DNA of 64,000 nt from positions 1 to 64,000 of the forward strand of contig NZ_BSNS01000001.1 of the NCBI RefSeq assembly GCF_030160115.1, read 5' to 3'. Numbering within the stretch: position 1 is the stretch's first letter; each line of letters begins with the position of its first letter. Origin of the DNA: Devosia nitrariae (GTDB lineage Bacteria; Pseudomonadota; Alphaproteobacteria; Rhizobiales; Devosiaceae). Made by a program: the position numbers and the translations under genes. The notes below the pieces were generated by a model. It worked only from the letters and a program-made list of their open reading frames with translations. It had not been told where the DNA came from and did no database searches. Below are positions 17,249 to 24,631 of this stretch, in pieces.

Positions 17249-18052
17249 ATGACCGCGAAGATTGCGAACTGGCGTTTAGCAAAGGTACTGGGCGGAGCGG
17301 CGTCCCTGTTGCTGGTGGTTGCGGCTGGGCCTGCATTCGCCCAGGGCACCAGCTTCTTCGACGGCTTCGATAGTCTCGATCTCAAGCGCTGGTACGTCTC
17401 CGACGGCTGGGCAAACGGCGAATTCCAGAACTGCACCTGGTCGGACGATGTGGTGAGGGCCGAAGGCGGGGTTCTCAATGTAGGCTACGCGCCGGTGCCC
17501 GCCGGCGAACGCGACAACAGCTGCGGCGAATTGCAGACGCGGCAGGCGTTCGGCCACGGCACGTTCGAGGCGCGCCTGAAGACACCCTCCGGCTCCGGCC
17601 TCAATGCCGCGTTCTTTACCTATATCGGTCCGACCCAAGGCGTCCCGCATGACGAGATCGACTTCGAGATCCTGTTGCGCAATACGAGCGAGGTGCAGAC
17701 GACCACCTTCGTCAATGGCGTCAGCGGTGACGGCGAGGTCGGCAGCGGGGAGCATCATGAGCTGCCTTATTCGTCCGATTCCGATTTCATCGATTTCGCC
17801 GTCACCTGGACGCCGGACAAGATCGACTTCTACATCAACAAGGAACTGGTGCGCACCATGACCGAGCCGCACACCATTCCGACCAACCCCATGCGCGTCT
17901 TCTTCAGCCTCTGGGGCACCGACACCCTGACCGACTGGATGGGCGAGTTCGAGCGTCCGGTCGAACCCATCGCCATGCAGGTCGACTGGGTGGCGTTCAC
18001 GGCGCTCGGCGAAGAGTGCGCGTTCGACGAATCGGTGCTCTGCGCGCAGTAG
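17249..18052 (+). CDS. Secreted GH16 beta-glycanase, second paralogue
   Basis: This 267-residue protein closely parallels the GH16 enzyme at 12494-13315: signal peptide (ending GPAFAQ), SDGWANGEFQNCTW, the active-site motif PHDEIDFEILLRN with both catalytic Glu, and the same ending around ALGEECAFDESVLCAQ. It is expected to cleave extracellular beta-glucan-like polysaccharide. ATG 17249 was preferred over GTG 17234 because GAGGA (17236-17240) is correctly spaced. It points away from the exopolysaccharide genes, so the two glycanase genes bracket that locus in opposite directions. Confidence 0.9.
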   Translation: MTAKIANWRLAKVLGGAASLLLVVAAGPAFAQGTSFFDGFDSLDLKRWYVSDGWANGEFQNCTWSDDVVRAEGGVLNVGYAPVPAGERDNSCGELQTRQAFGHGTFEARLKTPSGSGLNAAFFTYIGPTQGVPHDEIDFEILLRNTSEVQTTTFVNGVSGDGEVGSGEHHELPYSSDSDFIDFAVTWTPDKIDFYINKELVRTMTEPHTIPTNPMRVFFSLWGTDTLTDWMGEFERPVEPIAMQVDWVAFTALGEECAFDESVLCAQ

Positions 18053-18201
18053 GACTGGTTGGCGGCTGAATTCTGGACCTGCCTGCGCAAGGGTGCTTGC
18101 GAGTCGTGGAGCGCCGTTGGTAAGACGCGGGGCAGCGGCGTGGCGGTCCCGCTGTTCGGCTGCCGCTTGACCGCCACGGGCCAATCCTGTTGTCTCCGCG
18201 C

Positions 18202-18768
18202 ATGGCACGCGTCAGCAACCTCAATCTGCCCAACATCATCACCGTCGCCCGCATCGCGACGATACCGGTTATCGTCTGGCTGCTGACGACGGGCGACATT
18301 GGCCTGCGGGTCGTCGCTGTCGTCATCTTCGCCGTGGCGGCGGGTAGCGACTGGGTCGACGGCTTCATCGCCCGGCGCTTCAACCAGGTCTCGCCGCTCG
18401 GCCGCATGCTCGACCCGATCGCCGACAAGCTGCTCGTCGGCATGGTGCTCGCGGCGCTCGCCTGGGACGGGAGCCTCTCGGCGCTCGACCTGGTGCCGGT
18501 GATGGCCATCCTCTTCCGGGAGTTCTTCATCCCGGGCCTGCGCGAGTTCCTGGGCAATACCCAGGTCGTGCTGCCGGTCAGCCTGTTGGCCAAATGGAAG
18601 ACGACCATCCAGCTCGTTGCCGTCATCGTCATCTTCCTCGAGGGCATCCTGCCGAACCTGCGGCTTGCCGGCGACATCGTCCTCTGGCTCGCCGGCGCTA
18701 TTACCCTGTGGACGGGCGGTCAGTATTTCATGGCGGCCTGGCCGCATCTGTCGGGTGAGGAGAAATGA
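18202..18768 (+). CDS. pgsA: CDP-diacylglycerol-glycerol-3-phosphate 3-phosphatidyltransferase
   Basis: The 188-residue inner-membrane enzyme carries the CDP-alcohol phosphotransferase motif D-x2-D-G-x2-A-R-x8-G-x3-D-x3-D in DWVDGFIARRF..SPLGRMLDPIAD, and about five hydrophobic helices. It makes phosphatidylglycerol phosphate, the first committed step to phosphatidylglycerol and cardiolipin. ATG 18202 (MARVSNLNLPN) fits the family start; a TTG four codons earlier is possible. Its stop overlaps the moaD start (ATGA). In many Hyphomicrobiales uvrC directly precedes pgsA; here uvrC is 9 kb away on the opposite strand. Confidence 0.95.
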   Translation: MARVSNLNLPNIITVARIATIPVIVWLLTTGDIGLRVVAVVIFAVAAGSDWVDGFIARRFNQVSPLGRMLDPIADKLLVGMVLAALAWDGSLSALDLVPVMAILFREFFIPGLREFLGNTQVVLPVSLLAKWKTTIQLVAVIVIFLEGILPNLRLAGDIVLWLAGAITLWTGGQYFMAAWPHLSGEEK

Positions 18769-19016
18769 AGATCCTCTACTTCGCCTGGCTGCGCGAGCGC
18801 CTCAACAGGAACGAGGAGGATGTGGCGCCACCCGCGGAGGTCACGACCGTCGGCGATCTCATCGACTGGCTTGCCGAAAGCGACGAGGCGGCGACCCTTG
18901 CCTTCGAGAAGCGCCACCTCATCCGTGCCGCCGTCGACGGCAGGCTGGCGAACCACCAGACCTCCATCGCAGGTGCAGCAACGGTAGCGCTCTTCCCGCC
19001 GATGACCGGGGGGTGA
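18765..19016 (+). CDS. moaD: Molybdopterin synthase small subunit
   Basis: The 83-residue ubiquitin-fold protein ends in the required Gly-Gly (FPPMTGG), the C-terminus that is thiocarboxylated to carry sulfur. With MoaE it converts cyclic pyranopterin monophosphate to molybdopterin. It overlaps pgsA by four bases and is followed two bases later by moaE, so the three genes form one operon. Confidence 0.95.
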   Translation: MKILYFAWLRERLNRNEEDVAPPAEVTTVGDLIDWLAESDEAATLAFEKRHLIRAAVDGRLANHQTSIAGAATVALFPPMTGG

Positions 19017-19018
19017 GG

Positions 19019-19465
19019 ATGGAGGTTATCGTCACCGCCGATGCCTTCGATCCAGGCGAGGAGGCCAATGCGTTCATGGCGCGCACGGCCGGCGCGGGCG
19101 CGGCCGTGACCTTCACCGGTATCGTGCGCTCGAAAGCGGAAGACCCGATCCTCGCCCTCGAGCTCGAATGCTATGTCGAGCTCGCCGAGAGTCAGATTGC
19201 GGCGATCCTCGCCGAGGCGGCCAGGCGCTTCTCGCTGATCGATGCCACCGTCATCCACCGCCACGGGCGTCTCGTACCCGGCGAGCCAATCATGCAGGTG
19301 ATGACCGCCGCCCCGCACCGCGAGGACGCGTTCCGGGGGGCGCAGTTCCTCATGGATTATCTTAAGACCGACGCGCCGTTCTGGAAGAAGGAAGTGACGG
19401 CTTCCGGCGAGCGGTGGGTCGAGGCGAAGAAAGAGGACGATGCGGCGCGGGAGCGGTGGGAGTAG
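19019..19465 (+). CDS. moaE: Molybdopterin synthase catalytic subunit
   Basis: The 148-residue protein shows the MoaE core: AAVTFTGIVRSKAEDPILALELECY, VIHRHGRLVPGEPIMQVMTAAPHREDAF and the catalytic Lys region DYLKTDAPFWKKEV. It forms the heterotetramer with MoaD and inserts two dithiolene sulfurs. The ATG at 19019 lies two bases after the moaD stop; the frame is open far upstream inside moaD and pgsA but that has no coding meaning. A 250-base palindromic repeat follows the operon. Confidence 0.95.
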   Translation: MEVIVTADAFDPGEEANAFMARTAGAGAAVTFTGIVRSKAEDPILALELECYVELAESQIAAILAEAARRFSLIDATVIHRHGRLVPGEPIMQVMTAAPHREDAFRGAQFLMDYLKTDAPFWKKEVTASGERWVEAKKEDDAARERWE

Positions 19466-19517
19466 GGGGCCGCGTGCTCCATCCCGACCCGACGCGATGT
19501 GCGGGACCACCCTTCCC

Positions 19518-19768
19518 AATGCCTTTGCTCTGCCACCATCTCACCACTCCTCCGCTGTCATCCTCGCGCCTCGACGCGAGGACCCAGGCGGGGCGTGCAA
19601 TGTGCTCGAACGGTGGGATGCGGTAGCTTAGGGAGTGTCGTTCTGGCGGTTCTCTAACGGCGCTCAGCGGCTACCGCCCCCAATCCTCCGATCACTTTGG
19701 GCACTCGGTCTGGGTCCTCGCGTCGAGGCGCGAGGATGACAGCAGTGGGTGGAAAAAGATGGTGCCCA
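19518..19768. repeat. Long palindrome-ended dispersed repeat, copy 1
   Basis: This about 250-base element is nearly identical to 29994-30245 in the same orientation. Each copy ends in arms that are reverse complements of each other: CATCCTCGCGCCTCGACGCG near the left end and the matching CGCGTCGAGGCGCGAGGATG near the right. The interior (GTGCTCGAACGGTGGGATGC and so on) is shared and has no gene. It fills most of the gap between moaE and the ilvE terminator. It is built like a non-autonomous mobile element or a large REP composite. Confidence 0.8.
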
Positions 19769-19810
19769 ACTGACCTTGTGGGCCCTTAGCGGAGCGGACC
19801 AACCCCAAAC

Positions 19811-19835
19811 AAAAAAGCCGGGCACCCGGCCCGGC
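19811..19835 (-). terminator. Intrinsic terminator of ilvE
   Basis: On the minus strand GCCGGG, a 7-base loop and CCCGGC are followed directly by TTTTTT, about 25 bases after the ilvE stop. This is a standard rho-independent terminator. Confidence 0.8.
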
Positions 19836-19859
19836 CTTTCTCAAATCACTCGCCTCTAC

Positions 19860-20750
19860 CTACTCCGCCGCCACCCGTTTCGGCTGCACCTCGCGCGCAT
19901 AGGCGTCGATCATGGCGCGGCAGGCTTCGCCGGGGGTGAACTTGTAGTCGCCGACCACCGACACCGGGGTGACTTCGGCCGCCGTGCCGGTCAGGAAGCA
20001 TTCGTCGAACTTGCCAAGCTCTTCCGGGCTGATGTGGCGCTCGGTCACCGTATAGCCGTTGGCCTTGGCCAGGGCGATGACGGTGCGGCGGGTGATGCCG
20101 TCGAGGAAGCAGTCGGGCAGGGGCGTGTGGATCTCCTTGCCCTTGACGAAGAAGACGTTGGCGCCGGTCGCCTCGGCCACGAACCCGCGATAGTCCATCA
20201 TCAGCGCGTCGGCATAGCCGTTGGCCATGGCTGCATCCTTGGAGAGGGTGCAGATCATGTAGAGGCCGGCGGCCTTGGCCTTGCATGGGATGGTCTCGGG
20301 CGCCGGGCGGCGCCATTTCGACCATTCGAGGCGGATGCCCTTGAGCTTCTCTTCGACCGAAAAATAGCTCGGCCACACCCAGGCGGCGATGGACAGGTGC
20401 ACCGTGTTGTTGCGGGCGGGGACCGAGAGCTCCTCCGAGCCGCGCCAGGCGACGGGGCGCACATAGGCGTCGACGAGGTTGTTCTTTGCCAGGATCTGCC
20501 GGCAGGCAGCGTCGATCTCGTCGGCAGACCAGGGGATGGTGAAATCCAGGGTCCTGCCCGAAGCGATCAGGCGCTCGGTATGCTCGCGCAGCTTGAATAC
20601 TTCGCCGCCATAGGCGCGCTGGCCCTCGAACACGCAGCTTGCGTAGTGCAGCCCGTGGGTCAGTACGTGAATTTTGGCGTCCTTCCAGGGCACCAGTTCA
20701 CCATCGAACCAGATCCAGCCTTCGCGCTGGTCCATCGGCAGGCCTGCCAT
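19860..20750 (-). CDS. ilvE: Branched-chain amino acid aminotransferase
   Basis: The 296-residue class IV PLP enzyme shows the family pattern: WIWFDGELVPWKDAKIHVLTHGLHYASCVFEG at the N-terminus, YVRPVAWRG, the PLP-lysine region CKAKAAGLYM, and the signature GFVAEATGANVFFVKGKEIHTP. It carries out the last step of Ile, Leu and Val synthesis with glutamate as amino donor. The gene has its own terminator downstream and faces a MarR-type regulator gene upstream, which may control it. Confidence 0.93.
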   Translation of the reverse strand: MAGLPMDQREGWIWFDGELVPWKDAKIHVLTHGLHYASCVFEGQRAYGGEVFKLREHTERLIASGRTLDFTIPWSADEIDAACRQILAKNNLVDAYVRPVAWRGSEELSVPARNNTVHLSIAAWVWPSYFSVEEKLKGIRLEWSKWRRPAPETIPCKAKAAGLYMICTLSKDAAMANGYADALMMDYRGFVAEATGANVFFVKGKEIHTPLPDCFLDGITRRTVIALAKANGYTVTERHISPEELGKFDECFLTGTAAEVTPVSVVGDYKFTPGEACRAMIDAYAREVQPKRVAAE

Positions 20751-20887
20751 CGATCCTCTCCCAAATCCATTTCATGCGTCCGGTCAGCGCCGGAAAGGAT
20801 TACGTCCGATCATGCATGAGCCCCCAGCCCTTGGCAAACCAGATCGGCTTTGGGATAACAGTCGCGGGCGTTGTTGATAGGCGGACA

Positions 20888-21406
20888 ATGGCAGTTACCA
20901 AAATAAATGTCAATAAGGCTGACATAAATTCCGGTTCCGGCGACCATCCGGACATGCCGCTCGACGTCATGGGCCTGTTCTTCTTTGCCTACAGGGACTT
21001 CGTGGGCGATGCCGACGCGCTGCTTGCTCGCCAGGGATTCGGGCGGGCGCACCACCGCGTGCTCTATTTCGTCAATCTGAAGCCGGGCATGCCGGTGGCG
21101 GACCTGCTCGACATCTTGAAGATCACCAAGCAGAGCCTGGCGCGGGTGCTGCGGCAGCTGATCGACAACGGCTATATCGAGCAGCAGATGGGCGATGCCG
21201 ACCGGCGGCAGCGTCTGCTCTTTGCGACGCAAAAGGGTCGGGAGTTCTTCGAGACCCTGTCCGAGACGCAGGCGAGCCGGATCGATGCGGCCATCGCCGC
21301 GTTGCCGCCCGATGCAGGGCGCATCGTTCGGCGGTTCTTCGTCGGCATGGTCGAGCCGGAGGATCGCGCACTCCTCGATCGCCTCAAGCTCACCGAGCGG
21401 TTGTAG
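20888..21406 (+). CDS. MarR-family winged-helix regulator
   Basis: The 172-residue protein has the MarR core: LDVMGLFFFAYRDFVGDADALLARQGFGRAHHRVLYFV (dimer and helix 1), the recognition region LLDILKITKQSLARVLRQLIDNGYIEQ, and the wing DADRRQRLLFATQKG. It is likely a repressor responding to a small molecule. It resembles the LdtR-type MarR proteins of Hyphomicrobiales, though this is from memory. ATG 20888 is used; an internal ATG at 20954 would leave the palindrome at 20907-20925 in the leader. It is divergent from ilvE. Confidence 0.88.
   Translation: MAVTKINVNKADINSGSGDHPDMPLDVMGLFFFAYRDFVGDADALLARQGFGRAHHRVLYFVNLKPGMPVADLLDILKITKQSLARVLRQLIDNGYIEQQMGDADRRQRLLFATQKGREFFETLSETQASRIDAAIAALPPDAGRIVRRFFVGMVEPEDRALLDRLKLTERL
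20907..20925. promoter_or_regulatory. Palindrome at the 5' end of the MarR gene
   Basis: ATGTCA (20907-20912) and TGACAT (20920-20925) are perfect arms seven bases apart in an AT-rich stretch in the ilvE/marR divergent region, a suitable size for a MarR dimer site. It falls inside the first codons of the annotated frame, so either the protein starts later or repression acts just downstream of the start. Confidence 0.35.
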
Positions 21407-21426
21407 TCCTCGCCGTCTATCTTGCG

Positions 21427-22239
21427 CTAACCGCGCCCGAGCTCTTCGCTGCGCTGGCGGGCGGCAGCCACCGCACGCTCGAGCAGGTCCGTCAGGCCCG
21501 GTTCCGCCATCAGCACTGCGAGTGCGGCGGCCGTGGTGCCGTTGGGCGAAGTTACGTTCTCGCGCAGGGTCCTGGCGCTGGCACGGTCGGCTTCCATCAG
21601 CGCGGCAGCGCCGACGACCGTCTGCCGGGCGAGCTCCATGGCGATCGCGTCGGTCAGTCCCTGCCGCCGCCCGGCCTCCGCCAGGGCCTCGACGAAATGG
21701 AAGACATAGGCGGGGCCTGAACCGGAAACGGCGGTCAGCGCATCGAGATCGCCTTCGCTCTCGAACCAGGCGACCTTGCCCACCGCCGTCAGCAGCTGGT
21801 CGGCCGTCCGGCGGTTTGCATCGTCGACACCGGGTCCGGCGACCGCGCCGGTCATGCCCTTGCCGACCTGCGCGGGCGTGTTGGGCATGGTGCGCACGAT
21901 GCGGTCGGTGCCGAGCCCCTGGGCAAGCTGGGCGATGCCGATCCCGGCGGCGATGGAGAGGACGATCGTTTGCGGGCCTACCACCGGCCGGAGTGCCTCG
22001 AGCACGGGATCGACGACCTGCGGCTTGACCGCGATGACCAGCACATTGGGGTGCATCCCGACCGCCTCGGCGTTGAGCGTCAGGCCATAGTCCTCGGCCA
22101 GCGCAAGCGTCGCCTCGCTGGGTTTGGGGTCGACGAGCACGAGATTGCTGGGCGCCAGGCCGGCCTTCAACCAGCCCTGCGCCAGCGCCATTCCCATCTT
22201 GCCGGCCCCGATAAGCATCACGGGGCCGATGGCGGTCAT
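21427..22239 (-). CDS. proC: Pyrroline-5-carboxylate reductase
   Basis: The 270-residue enzyme has the N-terminal NAD(P)-binding motif (VMLIGAGKMGMALAQGWL), RTMPNTPAQVGKGMTG, and the C-terminal signature region DALTAVSGSGPAYVFHFVEALAEAGRRQGL with TSPNGTTAAAL. It reduces pyrroline-5-carboxylate to proline. ATG 22239 gives the family length; GTG 22251, which overlaps the ybjN stop (GTGA), is a possible alternative start. The pairing with the YbjN gene upstream is typical of this order. Confidence 0.93.
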   Translation of the reverse strand: MTAIGPVMLIGAGKMGMALAQGWLKAGLAPSNLVLVDPKPSEATLALAEDYGLTLNAEAVGMHPNVLVIAVKPQVVDPVLEALRPVVGPQTIVLSIAAGIGIAQLAQGLGTDRIVRTMPNTPAQVGKGMTGAVAGPGVDDANRRTADQLLTAVGKVAWFESEGDLDALTAVSGSGPAYVFHFVEALAEAGRRQGLTDAIAMELARQTVVGAAALMEADRASARTLRENVTSPNGTTAAALAVLMAEPGLTDLLERAVAAARQRSEELGRG

Positions 22240-22247
22240 CGATTGGG

Positions 22248-22748
22248 TCACGCTTCCCCTACTGTCTCGAACATCACATGGCTCAGCGCGTCCGCGGCGG
22301 ACTTGCCCGCCCATACGACGAACTGGAACGCCTGGTAGTAAAGATCGCAGCTGTCGGTGGCAGAACGCAGCAGGGCCTCACATTGTTGCGGGCTGACCTC
22401 GGCGCCGCCGGTCAGCAGGTGCGAATTGCGGAACAGCACCACGCCTTCCTTGTTCCAGATGTCGAAATGGCCGATCCAGAGCTGCTCGTTGATCAGCGCG
22501 ATCAGCTGCTTGACCTCGTTGCGGCGCCCCTCGGGCACCTTGAGGTCGAAGGCACAGGCGATATGCAGGGACTCCAGGTCCTCCATCCAGTTGAAGGAGA
22601 CGTGATAATCGCTCCAGGCGCCGCGCACGGAAATGGAGATCTCGTCGGCGTCCTGCCGCTCGAAAGTCCAGTCGTTGATGGAAGCGATGTGTTCGATGAT
22701 GTCCACCGGGTGGACAGTCCGGTCCGGTTCGATCTGGAGAAGTGACAT
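22248..22748 (-). CDS. YbjN domain-containing protein
   Basis: The 166-residue protein matches the YbjN family: HIASINDWTFERQDADEISISVRG near the N-terminus, SFNWMEDLESLHIACAFDLKVP, and LIALINEQLWIGHFDIWNKEGVVLFRNSHLL. It is a soluble cytoplasmic alpha/beta protein resembling type III secretion chaperones; its function is not established. Its stop touches the possible GTG start of proC, so the two genes are likely cotranscribed. Confidence 0.88.
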   Translation of the reverse strand: MSLLQIEPDRTVHPVDIIEHIASINDWTFERQDADEISISVRGAWSDYHVSFNWMEDLESLHIACAFDLKVPEGRRNEVKQLIALINEQLWIGHFDIWNKEGVVLFRNSHLLTGGAEVSPQQCEALLRSATDSCDLYYQAFQFVVWAGKSAADALSHVMFETVGEA

Positions 22749-23180
22749 TGACGGTCCCGCCTTGGCAACTCATGAGTGGGAGCGCCGGATACAGACGATC
22801 CGGCGGCTTACGCAAGGGTACTACTGAACTTGCCGCACGCCTTAGAGCCTACGAATCGTCCTGACCTGATGACCCTACACGCCCGCGCTGATTCCCGGGA
22901 CCGTGGGATCAGCAAGCCACTGGATTCTCTTGTGGATGATCGGGCCCGCATTGTTAACAAGACCTTAACGGACTGGCCCGCCAGACGATTTTCCTGGTCA
23001 CAAATGAGACATATGGCGGCGGATCGGGCGAATGGGCGAGGCCGTTGCGTCGAGCGGCTCAGGTAACAACGGTTTCACCCGTGCCCTCGAATACCCCCCT
23101 CCCAACCTCCCCCTTGATGGGGGAGGCCGGGAGGGGGTGACGCGATGCCGGTGCGAGCGCAAATGCGCATACGAGCCCAG
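22749..23180. repeat. Intergenic stretch with a CCTCCCCC/GGGGGAGG palindrome
   Basis: No gene is seen in these 432 bases. Bases 23093-23140 hold one copy of a repeat built on ACCTCCCCCTTGATGGGGGA with outer CCCCCTCCC/GGGAGGGGG arms; other copies lie at 39321-39360, 39449-39486, 53435-53470, 53514-53551, 56419-56456 and 56541-56580. Located after the aroG stop, it may act as a transcription barrier. Confidence 0.65.
22783..22805. other. Perfect inverted repeat upstream of ybjN
   Basis: CGCCGGAT (22783-22790) and ATCCGGCG (22798-22805) form a perfect 8-bp stem with a 7-base loop, 35 bases before the ybjN start. It could be an operator or a hairpin in the leader. Confidence 0.45.
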
Positions 23181-24254
23181 CTACGCAACCTCCTGACGCG
23201 TGGCACGGCGACGGCCCGCAACCGCGTCGGCAAGCCGCTCCAGCACCGTCTGCGTCGTCGCCCAGTCGATGCAGCCGTCGGTGATCGACTGGCCATAGAC
23301 AAGGGGCTTGCCCGGCGCCAGATCCTGGCGCCCTCCGACGAGGTTGGACTCAATCATCACGCCCATGATCCGCTTGTCGCCGGCTTCGAGCTGGCCGGCG
23401 ATGTCGTCGATCACCCCCGGCTGGTTCTCGGGCCGTTTGCCGCTGTTGGCGTGGCTGGCATCGATCATCACCACGGGATCGAGGCCGGCCCTCACCGCCT
23501 CTGCGCAAGCCGCCTCGACGCTGGCTGCGTCATAGTTCGGAGCTTTGCCGCCACGCAGGATGATGTGGCAGTCGTCGTTGCCGGTGGTCGCTGCGATGGC
23601 GGAATGGCCGGATTTGGTCACTGCCATGAAATGGTGCGGATGGGAGGCCGATTGCACGGCGTCCAGCGCGATGCGCACATTGCCGTCAGTGCCGTTCTTG
23701 AAGCCGACCGGGCAGGAAAGGCCGGAGGCGAGCTCGCGATGGATCTGGCTTTCGGTGGTGCGAGCGCCGATGGCCGCCCAGCTCACCAGGTCGGCGATGT
23801 ATTGGGGCGTCGTCAGGTCGAGGAATTCGCAGGCCGCAGGCAGACCGAGATTGGCGATCTCCAGCAACAGGCTGCGGGCGAGCCGCAGGCCGTTGTCGAT
23901 CTCGAAGGAGCCGTCGAGATTGGGATCGTTGATCAGCCCCTTCCAACCGACCGTCGTGCGGGGCTTTTCGAAATAGACGCGCATGATGATCTCGAGCCGG
24001 TCGCCGAGGCTCTCGCGCAACGGCGCGAGCCGGCGGGCGTAATCGATGGCCGCTGCCGGATCGTGGATGGAACACGGGCCCACGACCACGGCGAGGCGGT
24101 CGTCCTGACCGTGCCGGATGGAATGCAGGGCGTGGCGGGCGCTGATGACCGTGCGGGTGGCGGCGTCGTTGCGCGGGAACTCGCGCATGACCTCGATCGG
24201 GGTCACGAGTTCCCGGATCGCGCTGATGCGCAAATCGTCGGTAGACTTCAACAT
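23181..24254 (-). CDS. aroG: 3-deoxy-7-phosphoheptulonate (DAHP) synthase, class I
   Basis: The 357-residue enzyme is of the AroFGH type: VVVGPCSIHDPAAAIDYARRL, MRVYFEKPRTTVGWKGLINDPNLDGS, GLPAACEFLDLTTPQYIADLVSWAAIGARTTESQ and the metal/substrate end MIDASHANSGKRPENQ. It condenses erythrose-4-phosphate and phosphoenolpyruvate, the first step of aromatic amino acid synthesis. ATG 24254 (MLKSTDDLRI) matches the family start; the frame continues upstream without coding sense. The 230 bases ahead of it contain a promoter, an aromatic-rich leader peptide frame and an intrinsic terminator, indicating control by attenuation. Which isozyme (Phe, Tyr or Trp inhibited) is not clear. Confidence 0.93.
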   Translation of the reverse strand: MLKSTDDLRISAIRELVTPIEVMREFPRNDAATRTVISARHALHSIRHGQDDRLAVVVGPCSIHDPAAAIDYARRLAPLRESLGDRLEIIMRVYFEKPRTTVGWKGLINDPNLDGSFEIDNGLRLARSLLLEIANLGLPAACEFLDLTTPQYIADLVSWAAIGARTTESQIHRELASGLSCPVGFKNGTDGNVRIALDAVQSASHPHHFMAVTKSGHSAIAATTGNDDCHIILRGGKAPNYDAASVEAACAEAVRAGLDPVVMIDASHANSGKRPENQPGVIDDIAGQLEAGDKRIMGVMIESNLVGGRQDLAPGKPLVYGQSITDGCIDWATTQTVLERLADAVAGRRRATRQEVA

Positions 24255-24347
24255 TGGTCGGCTCCGTTTGTCTGTCGCGTTTCCGAACGGAGAACCGGTC
24301 ATTTTTCCTGGAAACGCCACTTTGGGTCTTGCCCACGGCGGCCAATG

Positions 24348-24374
24348 AAAAAGCCGCCTCGAAGATCGGGCGGC
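24348..24374 (-). terminator. Attenuator terminator in the aroG leader
   Basis: On the minus strand GCCGCC, an inner CGA/TCG pair and GGCGGC are followed by TTTTT, ending 94 bases before the aroG start and beginning 30 bases after the stop of the leader peptide. The earlier GGCGG of the transcript (about 24431-24435) can pair with CCGCC of this stem, offering an antiterminator. Confidence 0.75.
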
Positions 24375-24404
24375 TGCTTGTCGGTTTGGTCTTTTCGGGT
24401 GTGA

Positions 24405-24485
24405 TCAGATCAAGCGCGCATAAGCCTCCGCCGGATGCGGATAGCTAAAGTACCAAAACGAGAAGGTTGCGGCGGACTTGATCAT
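24405..24485 (-). CDS. Aromatic leader peptide of the aroG attenuator
   Basis: A 26-codon frame (ATG at 24485, TGA at 24405) contains the run FSFWYFSY at residues 8-15 and one more Tyr at 22: three Phe, one Trp and three Tyr in total. Such codon clusters mark leader peptides that sense charged tRNA, and all three aromatic amino acids feed back on DAHP synthase. There is no Shine-Dalgarno sequence, but a promoter-like pair (24493-24521) would start the RNA at or near the A of the ATG, making it leaderless, as is established for trpL of Sinorhizobium meliloti. An intrinsic terminator follows 30 bases after the stop. Translation is not demonstrated. Confidence 0.72.
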   Translation of the reverse strand: MIKSAATFSFWYFSYPHPAEAYARLI

Positions 24486-24492
24486 GAAGGAC

Positions 24493-24521
24493 GAGATAGC
24501 GCAGTCGGGCGGGATTGTCAC
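24493..24521 (-). promoter_or_regulatory. Sigma-70-type promoter of the aroG leader
   Basis: On the minus strand GTGACA (complement of 24516-24521) and TATCTC (complement of 24493-24498) stand 17 bases apart. The expected start site, seven to eight bases after the -10 box, coincides with the A of the leader-peptide ATG at 24485. Confidence 0.55.
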
Positions 24522-24631
24522 GTCGGAATCTTGGCGCCGGTGGGCTTCACGATTTCGGCACATGCGTAACAAACGCCGTTATGCGAACGTATAGCTCCTT
24601 CGAAGGGCCCAGCGCCCAAGGGAGCACAGCA

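Noticed and set aside
18617..19018. N-terminal extension of moaE through moaD and pgsA
   Set aside because: The frame is open by chance; moaE starts at 19019, two bases after moaD.
19518..19768. Insertion sequence
   Set aside because: Inverted ends are present but there is no transposase reading frame and no clear target duplication, so it is called a repeat only.
20751..20887. Leu/Ile/Val attenuator before ilvE
   Set aside because: No leader frame rich in branched-chain codons and no terminator hairpin were found in the ilvE leader.
23145..24404. Plus-strand open frame of 419 codons opposite aroG
   Set aside because: Antisense of DAHP synthase; composition is typical of mirror frames.
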